NCBI GenBank assembly: GCA_041691815.1
Contig: JBEPTZ010000121.1
Coordinates: 1 to 13,909, forward strand
DNA: 13,909 nucleotides
Direction: 5' to 3'
Source: 70-18 sp041691815
GTDB taxonomy: Bacteria > Pseudomonadota > Alphaproteobacteria > Acetobacterales > Acetobacteraceae
Of the stretch, positions 1 through 9,819 are shown piece by piece. The notes under the pieces are model-generated. The model searched no databases and was not told where the DNA came from. It saw nothing but the letters and a program-made list of their open reading frames with translations. Made by a program: the position numbers and the translations under genes. Every line of letters starts with the position of its first letter. Position 1 is the first letter of the stretch.

Positions 1-3916
<3,916 letters not shown>

Positions 3917-4189
3917 GCCTGTCCTGCTGCCCCGTATTTCATGGTTGCGTGGCCCGATCGACCGCCGGTCGACCGTCCGAAGCCCCAGCCTTGCCACATC
4001 GCCACGACCAGGCCGTCCGTCCATGCCGCCGCCATCGCACACACCCCAGGCGGCCAGGGTTTGGTCTCGATATCCCCAAACAGGATCGCGGGCAGCAACC
4101 CGACCATCGAAACCGATGGTGGTCGCCGCCCGGTCCAGTCCGGTGCGCGGCCGGACCCGGAGACCCGGATCAGGCCGCGCGATGCCAGC
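3917..4189 (-). promoter_or_regulatory. rplL-rpoB intergenic spacer
   Basis: This 273-nt spacer separates the L7/L12 stop from the RpoB start. In E. coli the equivalent region holds a partial terminator (attenuator) and an RNase III processing site that set the ratio of ribosomal protein to polymerase subunit. A similar role here is inference. Visible structure consists of a 7-bp hairpin at 4103-4120 (listed separately) and a weaker 6-bp inverted repeat, TCGACC-GCC-GGTCGA, at 3958-3972. Neither is followed by a T tract on the minus strand, so a simple intrinsic terminator is not supported. No clear sigma-70 promoter was found. A 64-codon frame, 4107 down to 3913, ends in a TGA overlapping the rpoB ATG. 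Its codon third positions look less G/C-biased than the neighbouring genes, and I do not call it. Confidence 0.5.
4103..4120 (-). promoter_or_regulatory. hairpin in the rplL-rpoB spacer
   Basis: A perfect 7-bp inverted repeat, ACCATCG / CGATGGT, surrounds a 4-nt loop. It begins about 70 nt downstream of the rplL stop on the transcribed strand. No U-run follows, so it would act as an attenuator, pause site or RNase processing stem rather than as a complete terminator. The function is inferred from the E. coli parallel only. Confidence 0.4.
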
Positions 4190-4567
4190 CTACTTGACTT
4201 CGACAGAAGCGCCGTTCTCTTCCAACACCTTCTTGATCTTTGCGGCCTCGTCCTTGGTCGCGCTCTCCTTGACGGTCTTCGGAGCGCCCTCGACCAGATC
4301 CTTGGCTTCCTTCAGGCCGAGACCCGTGATCGTCCGGATCTCCTTGATCACGTTGATCTTCTTGTCGCCAACGGCGGTCAGGATGATCGTGAACTCAGTC
4401 TGCTCCTCGACCGGAGCGGCAGCAGCGGCGGCGGCAGCCGGAGCGGCGGCAGCAGCCGGAGCGGCGGCGGAAACGCCCCACTTCTCTTCCAGCATCTTCG
4501 ACAGCTCGGCGGCTTCCAGCACGGTCAGGCTGGAGAGCTGCTCCACCAGGTTCGCAAGTTCGGCCAT
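4190..4567 (-). CDS. rplL: 50S ribosomal protein L7/L12
   Basis: L7/L12 forms the multicopy stalk of the large ribosomal subunit, which recruits and activates translation GTPases. The 125-residue product is a normal length. Residues 1-32 (MAELANLVEQLSSLTVLEAA and onward) are the dimerisation domain that binds L10. An alanine/proline-rich hinge follows at about 33-52. The globular C-terminal domain carries the conserved GLGLKEAKDLVEGAP motif that contacts elongation factors. The start has a good ribosome binding site, AAGGA, 8 nt upstream of the ATG. It lies 90 nt downstream of rplJ, consistent with the usual rplJ-rplL transcription unit whose products assemble as an L10-L12 complex. Identity is certain. 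Confidence 0.98.
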   Translation of the reverse strand: MAELANLVEQLSSLTVLEAAELSKMLEEKWGVSAAAPAAAAAPAAAAAAAAPVEEQTEFTIILTAVGDKKINVIKEIRTITGLGLKEAKDLVEGAPKTVKESATKDEAAKIKKVLEENGASVEVK

Positions 4568-4657
4568 CTCGATAGTCCTTCTAATCTAAGCCCTGATCGG
4601 TTCCATGCAAGCCCCGCACCAAACGAGGCCCGCGTCAGCATGAGCGAGTAGGCGCGG

Positions 4658-5188
4658 CTAAGCCGCCTCTGCCTCGGTCGAGCCCTCTTTGGCATAAGCC
4701 GCCAAAACCCGTGCGATCTGCCCGCCCGGCGCCTGGAGGATGCCCGCAATCCGCGTGGCCGGGGTTTGCAGCATCCCCAGCAGCGATCCGCGCAACTGAT
4801 CCAGCGACGGCAACTCGGACAGCGCCTTGATCCCCGACGCATCGAGCATCTGGGTTCCCAGGGCGCCGCCAAGCACCACAAGCTTCTCGTTGGTCTTGGC
4901 GAACTCGACGGCCACCTTGGCCACCGCAACTGCATCGGTCGACCACGCCAGCGCGGTCGGCCCCTTCAGCAGCGGCGCGATGCCGTCAAAAGAGGTCCCC
5001 TCGAGAGCAAGAGCGGTCAGCCGGTTCTTCGCGACCTTGTAGGTCACCCCGGCTGCGCGCATGCGGCGCCGCAGATCCGTCACTTCGGCCACGGTCAGAC
5101 CCTTGTTCTGGGTGACCACAACCATCGACGTCTCGGCGAACACCGACGCCAGCGAGGCAACAAAGTCCCGCTTCTCCGTACGGTCCAA
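4658..5188 (-). CDS. rplJ: 50S ribosomal protein L10 (TTG start)
   Basis: L10 is the base of the ribosomal stalk. It anchors L7/L12 dimers to 23S rRNA and, in many bacteria, represses its own operon by binding the mRNA leader. The frame can be extended to an ATG at 5254, but the extension reads as arginine-rich non-family sequence. The family N-terminus is DRTEKRDFVASLASVF, directly preceded by a TTG at 5186-5188, with GGAG 7 nt upstream. From that TTG the protein is 176 residues, normal for alphaproteobacterial L10. The globular part includes TQNKGLTVAEVTDLRRRM and KVAKNRLTALAL. The C-terminal helices that bind L12 dimers end in an alanine/glutamate-rich tail. Identity is certain. The TTG start is well supported but not proven. 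Confidence 0.96.
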   Translation of the reverse strand: MDRTEKRDFVASLASVFAETSMVVVTQNKGLTVAEVTDLRRRMRAAGVTYKVAKNRLTALALEGTSFDGIAPLLKGPTALAWSTDAVAVAKVAVEFAKTNEKLVVLGGALGTQMLDASGIKALSELPSLDQLRGSLLGMLQTPATRIAGILQAPGGQIARVLAAYAKEGSTEAEAA

Positions 5189-5226
5189 ATCCCGTCTCCG
5201 TCGGTGGCCAGATGCGTATGGACCGC

Positions 5227-5287
5227 ACCCGGCCGGGTTGCCCTCTGGGCTCACTCAGGCGCCTCGCAGGCGCCCGGGCCAGCCCGG
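5227..5287 (-). repeat. cluster of inverted repeats before rplJ
   Basis: Three inverted repeats lie in 61 bases: a 12-bp palindrome ACCCGGCCGGGT at 5227-5238, a 7-bp stem with 3-nt loop (GGCGCCT / AGGCGCC) at 5258-5274, and a 5- to 6-bp stem (CCGGG / CCCGG) at 5274-5287. In the rplJ transcript they would form consecutive GC hairpins shortly before the ribosome binding site, where an L10-binding or attenuating structure would be expected. The structures are seen directly. The role is inferred. Confidence 0.45.
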
Positions 5288-5317
5288 TTCGCCTGTCCTA
5301 GCCGGAACCACCAGGGC

Positions 5318-5335
5318 ATACGGACCATACGGCCC
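5318..5335 (-). repeat. tandem 9-nt repeat in the rplJ leader
   Basis: On the plus strand the unit ATACGGACC is followed immediately by ATACGGCCC. A third copy, ATACGGCCC, is at 5372-5380. A partial copy TACGGTCC overlaps the rplJ start codon region (5179-5186), and GTATGGACC, a partial reverse-complement form, lies at 5216-5224. Such a recurrent short motif in one leader could be a protein-binding or base-pairing element, or a chance duplication. Confidence 0.35.
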
Positions 5336-5410
5336 GAATGTCTTGGCATCCCCGTCTGTCGCGCGCGGGCGATACGGCCCATTAAAGCCTTGAGAGGCTA
5401 CGTGCGGTCT

Positions 5411-5463
5411 CGGACAGGATCGGGGGCTCCCGCCCCCTGCCCCCCGGCGCTATCCTGCCGGGG
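5411..5463 (-). promoter_or_regulatory. candidate structured RNA (double hairpin, possible pseudoknot) after rplA
   Basis: Read as RNA on the minus strand, the segment begins 25 nt after the rplA stop. Stem 1 is CCCCGGC / GCCGGGG (7 bp) with the 8-nt loop AGGATAGC. Stem 2 is GGGGGC / GCCCCC (6 bp) closed by GGGA, which fits a GNRA tetraloop. Immediately after stem 2 comes ATCCT, the exact complement of AGGAT in loop 1, so a loop-to-downstream pairing is possible. Equivalently, helix CAGGAT / ATCCTG competes with the base of stem 1. There is no U-run after either stem. This could be an attenuator, a processing or mRNA-stability structure, or part of the L10 leader. The complementarity is seen directly; function is unknown. 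Confidence 0.4.
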
Positions 5464-5488
5464 TATCTCAAAAATCAGGCCCCAGCCC

Positions 5489-6178
5489 TCAAGCCAGCGT
5501 GCCCACATCCACCCGCACGCCCGGCCCCATCGTCGAGCTCAGCGCGGCGTTGCGCACATAGGTGCCCTTGGCGCCGGTCGGCCGCGCCTTGGTGATCGCA
5601 TCGGCAAACGCCTTGGCGTTCTCCAGCAGCTTGTCCTCGGAGAAGCTCGCCTTGCCGATGCCAGCATGCACGATGCCGGCCTTCTCGGCGCGAAACTCCA
5701 CCTGGCCCGCCTTGGCGGCGGTAATCGCACCCTTCACATCCATCGTCACGGTGCCCAGGCGCGGGTTCGGCATCAGGCCGCGCGGCCCGAGAATCTTGCC
5801 CAGCCGGCCCACCAGCGCCATCATGTCCGGCGTCGCGATGCAGCGGTCGAACTGGATATCGCCGGCCTGCACGCGCTCGGCTAGGTCATCGGCGCCCACC
5901 ACGTCGGCCCCGGCGGCCAGCGCCTCCTCGGCCTTGGCGCCACGCGCGAACACGCCGACCCGCAGCGTCTTGCCGGTGCCGTTCGGCAGGCCGACCAGCC
6001 CGCGCACCATCTGGTCGGCATGCCGCGGGTCGATGCCCAGGTTCATGCTGATCTCGATGGTCTCGTCGAACTTGGCGGTGGCGTTGGCCTTCACCAGCGC
6101 GATCGCCTCGGCCAGCGCATAGGCCTTGTTGATGTCAACCGTCTTGGCGGCCGCCTTCAGTCGCTTGTTGTGCGCCAT
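5489..6178 (-). CDS. rplA: 50S ribosomal protein L1
   Basis: L1 binds 23S rRNA at the E-site stalk, helps release deacylated tRNA, and in E. coli represses translation of the rplK-rplA mRNA. The frame is open further upstream to 6244, inside rplK, but the family N-terminus MAHNKRLKAAAKTV begins at 6178, giving 229 residues, the usual length. The signature LGKILGPRGLMPNPRLGTVT is intact. The ATG lies 4 nt after the rplK stop, and its ribosome binding site GGAGG sits within the last codons of rplK, 9 nt before the start. This indicates translational coupling of L11 and L1. Identity is certain. Confidence 0.98.
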   Translation of the reverse strand: MAHNKRLKAAAKTVDINKAYALAEAIALVKANATAKFDETIEISMNLGIDPRHADQMVRGLVGLPNGTGKTLRVGVFARGAKAEEALAAGADVVGADDLAERVQAGDIQFDRCIATPDMMALVGRLGKILGPRGLMPNPRLGTVTMDVKGAITAAKAGQVEFRAEKAGIVHAGIGKASFSEDKLLENAKAFADAITKARPTGAKGTYVRNAALSSTMGPGVRVDVGTLA

Positions 6179-6182
6179 CGGA

Positions 6183-6617
6183 TCAGCCCTCCACCACGGC
6201 GATACCCATCGATCGGGCGGAGCCGGCCAGCATGCTGACCGCACCCTCCACGTCGTTGGCGTTCATGTCCTTCATCTTGTTCGCGGCGATCTCGCGCAGC
6301 TGGCTCATCGTCACCTGGCCGACCGTCGCACCCTTGCCCGGGGTCAGCGTGCCCTTGGTGATATTGGCCGCCTTCTTCAGGAAGTAGGTGTTCGGCGGCG
6401 TCTTGGTGATGAAGGTGAAGGTGCGGTCGGCGAACGCGGTGATCACCACCGGAATCGGCATCCCCGGCTCCATCTGGGCGGTCACCGCGTTGAATTCCTT
6501 CACGAACGCCATGATGTTCAGGCCGCGCTGGCCGAGCGCCGGGCCGACTGGCGGCGACGGGTTGGCCTTGCCGGCCGGAATTTGCAGCTTGACGTAGCCG
6601 ACGATCTTCTTCGCCAT
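6183..6617 (-). CDS. rplK: 50S ribosomal protein L11
   Basis: L11 binds the GTPase-associated region of 23S rRNA and supports factor binding and the stringent response through RelA. The product is 144 residues, standard for the family. The N-terminal domain carries the conserved PPVGPALGQRGLNIMAFVKE segment with the proline-rich linker environment. The C-terminal RNA-binding domain includes TKTPPNTYFLKKAA and a G-rich loop. An AAGGGA box lies shortly upstream of the ATG. It is the first gene of the minus-strand ribosomal cluster here. In most bacteria secE-nusG lies directly upstream, but here the next gene is eutB in the opposite direction. Identity is certain. Confidence 0.98.
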   Translation of the reverse strand: MAKKIVGYVKLQIPAGKANPSPPVGPALGQRGLNIMAFVKEFNAVTAQMEPGMPIPVVITAFADRTFTFITKTPPNTYFLKKAANITKGTLTPGKGATVGQVTMSQLREIAANKMKDMNANDVEGAVSMLAGSARSMGIAVVEG

Positions 6618-6835
6618 AATCTATCCCTTATCCCCTGGCGCTTTCCCTCTGGCAGAGGGGCAGGCAGCCGTTAAGGTGGGACCGCGGTGCATGCGACCGG
6701 GGCGAAGACGTCAGAACCGCAGCTTTTCAGGCCGCGGCCATACGTCATCGCCCGGAAGTCTCCCGCGTTCCGGTGTGAGCCGGGCGGTCTACAGGACCGT
6801 CGAACCCGAGTCCAGCGATTTAAGGGGCGTCTCCC
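6618..6835. promoter_or_regulatory. divergent rplK / eutB intergenic region
   Basis: This 218-nt spacer must hold, or overlap, the promoters for both rplK (leftward) and eutB (rightward). I see a hairpin close to rplK at 6645-6659 and a 5-bp inverted repeat CGGTC-TACAG-GACCG at 6785-6799, 37 bp before eutB. The eutB ribosome binding site AAGGGG sits 8 nt before its ATG. Neither strand shows a convincing TTGACA/TATAAT pair, and no tRNA or small gene is recognisable. Part of it may be the mRNA leader used by L1 to control rplK-rplA, by analogy with E. coli. Confidence 0.5.
6645..6659 (-). promoter_or_regulatory. hairpin in the rplK 5' leader
   Basis: A perfect 6-bp inverted repeat, CCCTCT / AGAGGG with 3-nt loop, lies 27-42 nt before the rplK start. 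Structures near the rplK start are the known target of L1 repression in E. coli. Whether this stem serves that purpose is inference. Confidence 0.3.
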
Positions 6836-8300
6836 ATGGCCTGGCGGCATAGCGTCAACGGCACCAGCTACCGCTTCCCCGACCTCGCCACCCTGCTCGC
6901 CCGCGCCACCCCGCTGCGCTCCGGCGACCAGCTCGCCGGCATCGCCGCCGAAACCGCCTCCGAACGCGCCGCCGCGCAATACGCGCTGGCCGACACCCCG
7001 CTCACCGCCATCCTCAACGCCCCGGTCATCCCCTACGAACAGGACGACGTCACCCGCCTGATCCTCGACCGCCACGACCACAAGGCCTTCGCTCCGATCG
7101 CCCACCTCACCATCGGCGGTTTTCGCGACTGGCTGCTGGGCGAGGCGACCACCGCTTCCCTCGCCGCCCTGCGTCCCGGCGTCACCCCAGAGATGGCCGC
7201 CGCGGTCTCCAAGATCATGCGCCTGCAAGACCTCATAGCCGTCGCCGCCAAATGCCAGGTCACCACCGCCTTCCGCAACACCATCGGTCTGCCCGGCCGC
7301 ATGTCGGTCCGCCTGCAACCCAACCACCCGGTCGACGATCCGCGCGGCGTCGCCGCCTCCACGCTGGATGGCCTGCTGCTCGGCGCCGGCGACGCGGTGA
7401 TCGGCGTCAACCCGGCCACCGACAGCGTCGCCGCCACCACCGCCCTGCTGCACCTGCTCGACGACGTGCGCATCCGCTACGCCATCCCCACCCAGAGCTG
7501 CATCCTGGCCCACGTCACCACCAGCCTGCGCTGCATCGAACAAGGCGCCCCGCTCGACCTCGTCTTCCAATCGATCGGCGGCACCCAGGCCACCAACGCC
7601 AGCTTCGGCGTCACCCTGGCCATGCTCGCCGAGGCGCGCGACGCCGCCCTCTCGCTCAAGCGCGGCACCGTCGGCGACAACGTGATGTATTTCGAGACCG
7701 GCCAGGGCAGCGCGCTGTCCGCCGGCGCCCATCACGGCGTCGACCAGCAGACCCTCGAGGCCCGCGCCTACGCCGTCGCCCGCGCGTTCCACCCGCTGCT
7801 GGTCAACACCGTGGTCGGCTTCATCGGCCCGGAGTACCTCTATGACGGCAAGCAGATCATCCGCGCCGGGCTGGAGGACCATTTCTGCGGCAAGCTGCTC
7901 GGCCTGCCGATGGGCTGCGACGTCTGCTACACCAACCACGCCGAGGCCGACCAGGACGACATGGACACCCTGCTCACCCTGCTCGCCGTCGCCGGCGTCA
8001 CCTACATCATGGGCGTCCCGGGAGCCGACGACGTGATGCTATCCTACCAATCCACCAGCTTCCACGACGCGCTCTATGTTCGCGGCGTGCTCGGCCGCCG
8101 CCCGGCCCCGGAATTCGAGGCCTGGCTGGAGAAAATGGGCCTGAACACCCCCCCCCCCACCCCCCCCCCCCCCCGGGCCCCCCCGCGGGGGCGGGGGGGC
8201 GGGCCCCCCCGCCCCCCCCCCGGGGCCCCCCGCCCCCCCGAACACCCCCGCCCCAACCCTCCCCGCCGCCCTCTCCCCGGCGCTGATCGGTCTCGGGTGA
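6836..8300 (+). CDS. eutB: ethanolamine ammonia-lyase large subunit (3' end damaged by a G/C tract)
   Basis: EutB is the catalytic subunit of adenosylcobalamin-dependent ethanolamine ammonia-lyase, which splits ethanolamine into acetaldehyde and ammonia. Residues 1-436 align throughout with the family. Active-site positions matching Salmonella/E. coli R160, N193, E287 and D362 are conserved (here R159, N192, E287, D362), within LQPN, GVNP, YFETGQGSALSAG and MGCDVCYTNHAEAD. The E257 position is Ser (S256). The frame then enters an almost pure C/G tract. As written it reads straight into eutC, making one 738-codon ORF (6836-9052). I place the true eutB end at the TGA 8298-8300, reached in another frame whose last residues, PAALSPALIGLG, look like a natural tail. 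The start has AAGGGG 8 nt upstream. No other eut or microcompartment gene is present. Confidence 0.93.
8148..8240. repeat. low-complexity C/G tract, probable sequence artefact
   Basis: Of these 93 bases only one is not C or G, and homopolymer runs reach 14. In the eutB frame the tract reads as a proline/glycine/arginine-rich stretch unrelated to either subunit. It lies exactly where EutB should have its short C-terminal tail. After the tract, the frame that ends sensibly for eutB is shifted relative to the frame before it, equivalent to one base too many, or two too few, modulo three. Degenerate base calling in a GC-rich stretch is the simplest explanation. A genuine homopolymer insertion or phase-variable tract is less likely. 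Confidence 0.8.
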
Positions 8301-9052
8301 GCCAGGCCCCCACCCTCTGGCGCAACCTGCGCCGCTTCACCCCGGCCCGCATCGCGCTCGGCCGCGCCGGCAACGCCCAGCCCACAGAAGCCCATCTCGC
8401 CTTCCAGGCCGCCCACGCCGCCGCGCGGGACGCCGTCCACACCCCGCTCGACCTCGCCGCCCTCACCGCCGCGTTGGATGCCGCCGGCCTGCCCAGCCAG
8501 ACCGTCCGCAGCGCCTGTCCGGACCGCCGAACCTACCTGCTGCGCCCCGATCTCGGCCGCCGCCTCGATGCCGCCGACCGCGCCAGCCTCACCCCGGCTC
8601 CCGGCCAGATCGCCTTCGTGGTCTGCGACGGGCTCTCGGCGCTGGCCGTGCAGCGCCACGCCGCCCCGTTGCTCGCCGAACTCATCGGCGCCCTCGGCCC
8701 CGCCCCGATCATCATCGCCACCCAGGGCCGCGTGGCACTCGGCGACGACATCGGCGCCGCGCTGGAAGCCGAAGCCGTCGCGGTGCTGATCGGCGAACGT
8801 CCCGGCCTGTCGACGCCCGACAGCCTCGGCATCTACCTCACCTGGCAGCCCCGACACGGCCGCACCGACGCCGAGCGCAACTGCATCTCCAACATCCGCC
8901 CCGAGGGCCTGCCAATCCCGCAGGCCGCTTCCAAGCTGCTCTGGCTGATCGCCGCGATGCGCCGCCTGCAACTCACCGGCGTCGCGCTGAAAGACGAACA
9001 GCCCACGCTGGCCCAGGCTCAGAACATCTCCAGATCGGTGGTCGGCACGTAG
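8297..9052 (+). CDS. eutC: ethanolamine ammonia-lyase small subunit
   Basis: EutC is the small subunit that, with EutB, forms the cobalamin-binding ethanolamine ammonia-lyase. The start is GTG at 8297, followed by SQAPTLWRNLRRFTPARIAL, a typical EutC N-terminus. The GTG shares bases with the TGA (8298-8300) that ends eutB in the adjacent frame, a GTGA overlap indicating translational coupling. From there the product is 251 residues, shorter than E. coli EutC (about 295) but covering the family core. Recognisable blocks are VVCDGLSALAVQ, IGERPGLSTPDSLGIYLTW, RNCISNIRPEGLP and LTGVALKDEQP. The final 34 bases overlap the 3' end of the convergent minus-strand gene. As written the frame is continuous with eutB, which I regard as an artefact of the preceding tract. 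Confidence 0.92.
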   Translation: MSQAPTLWRNLRRFTPARIALGRAGNAQPTEAHLAFQAAHAAARDAVHTPLDLAALTAALDAAGLPSQTVRSACPDRRTYLLRPDLGRRLDAADRASLTPAPGQIAFVVCDGLSALAVQRHAAPLLAELIGALGPAPIIIATQGRVALGDDIGAALEAEAVAVLIGERPGLSTPDSLGIYLTWQPRHGRTDAERNCISNIRPEGLPIPQAASKLLWLIAAMRRLQLTGVALKDEQPTLAQAQNISRSVVGT

Positions 9053-9690
9053 CCGCTAAGCCCGCCCATCTCCACCTCGGCCCATTGCATCATCATGTTC
9101 CACAGCACCCGGCGCACCACCAGCCTTGTGCCCGGCGGCATCGCCACGATCAGCACCGCATCCGCCTTCGGCGCGCCCAACAACTTCGCATTCGCACTGC
9201 GCACGATCGCGATGCCGGTGGTCGGCCGATCCACCGAGGCGCGCGGGCGGCTCAGGTCCGGCCCCAGCATCGCCACCGTGCCCCCCACCAGCAGCAGCAC
9301 CACCAGCCCAGCCGCCAGCGCAATCCGCCGCGACCGCCGCTGCGCCCGGCCGCGATACAGCCGCACCGTCAGTTCGCCCTTCTCGGTCAGCAACTCGTCG
9401 CGTTCCCACTGGATCACCCGCGCCGCGGCTTCCATGCCGCGCAGATTGCGCCGCAACTCATCCAGTTCGCGCTCCAGCCGCTCCACCTCCTGCCCGCGCG
9501 CCCGGCTGGCCTGGGCGTCGGGCCTGGCGCCGTCCAGGAACATGTGCTTCAGGTCGCCGCCGGTCAGCCCGAGCCGGCGCGCCAGTTGCCCCACCGCGCG
9601 GCCGGCATTGTCCGCCTCGCCGTCATCGGAGGCGAGCATCGCCACCCGGCTGGCCAGCCGCTCGATGTCCTCGTTGGTCAGCCTCGTCAC
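9019..9690 (-). CDS. single-pass membrane protein with coiled coil and C-terminal SH3b-like domain
   Basis: I do not recognise a named family for this 223-residue protein. Residues 1-64 are predicted cytoplasmic. About 65-112 is charged and heptad-like (EVERLERELDELRRNLR), likely a coiled coil. A basic stretch QRRSRR precedes one membrane segment at about 123-142 (IALAAGLVVLLLVGGTVAML), so the C-terminal part should be periplasmic. Residues 158-223 resemble a bacterial SH3 domain, with LGAPKADAVLIVAMPPGTRL and the closing W-A-E-V-x-x-x-G-L-S-G-Y-V pattern. Such domains often bind cell-wall or protein ligands. Two GTG starts are possible. The one at 9690 has GAGG 8 nt upstream and is preferred over 9696. 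The stop lies inside eutC on the other strand. The function is unknown. Confidence 0.8.
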   Translation of the reverse strand: MTRLTNEDIERLASRVAMLASDDGEADNAGRAVGQLARRLGLTGGDLKHMFLDGARPDAQASRARGQEVERLERELDELRRNLRGMEAAARVIQWERDELLTEKGELTVRLYRGRAQRRSRRIALAAGLVVLLLVGGTVAMLGPDLSRPRASVDRPTTGIAIVRSANAKLLGAPKADAVLIVAMPPGTRLVVRRVLWNMMMQWAEVEMGGLSGYVPTTDLEMF

Positions 9691-9819
9691 CCGCACCGCC
9701 TCTTACCCGCCACCGCTGCCTATATCGGGCAAACCGATGCATATGGCCACCGGCTTGTCATCGTGCAACACTGCGTTACCGCCACGGCCGCACACCGCGG
9801 CGGGTCAAGGAACACCGCG

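Larger units (their letters stand above)
5189..5488 (-). promoter_or_regulatory. rplA-rplJ intergenic region / L10 operon leader
   Basis: This 300-nt non-coding stretch lies between the L1 stop and the L10 start. It is the position where other bacteria carry the L10 leader that binds the L10(L12) complex, and often a promoter for rplJL. I see three pieces in transcription order: a two-hairpin element at 5411-5463 just after rplA, a tandem 9-nt repeat at 5318-5335, and a cluster of GC-rich inverted repeats at 5227-5287 ending about 40 nt before the rplJ start. No T-tract terminator and no convincing -35/-10 pair were found. Assignment as an autoregulatory leader rests on position and family knowledge. 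I could not match it to a known leader motif by eye. Confidence 0.5.

Noticed and set aside
5189..5254. Upstream ATG extension of rplJ
   Set aside because: The extra residues do not match L10, and the family N-terminus begins at the TTG at 5188, which has its own ribosome binding site.
6690..6835. GGGTTCGA-like string suggesting a tRNA T-arm in the rplK/eutB spacer (minus strand)
   Set aside because: No complementary T-stem, acceptor stem or anticodon arm could be assembled around it.
6671..7939. A 422-codon minus-strand frame antisense to eutB
   Set aside because: Same codon-aligned antisense effect. The product is Gly/Ala/Asp-rich with no family resemblance.
8148..8240. Phase-variable homopolymer switch controlling EutB/EutC fusion
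   Set aside because: The tract is a messy mix of long C and G runs rather than one clean repeat, and it erases an expected coding tail. This fits base-calling or assembly failure better than contingency control.
9740..9768. Possible promoter (TTGCAC-17 nt-CATATG) on the minus strand before the SH3b gene
   Set aside because: Only about half of the -10 positions match consensus. In a window this size such a partial match is expected by chance.
9085..9819. N-terminal extension of the 147-residue membrane protein frame and other plus-strand frames over the SH3b gene
   Set aside because: His/Gln/Arg/Pro-rich shadow translation. The ATG at 9820 has a good ribosome binding site and starts a clean membrane helix.
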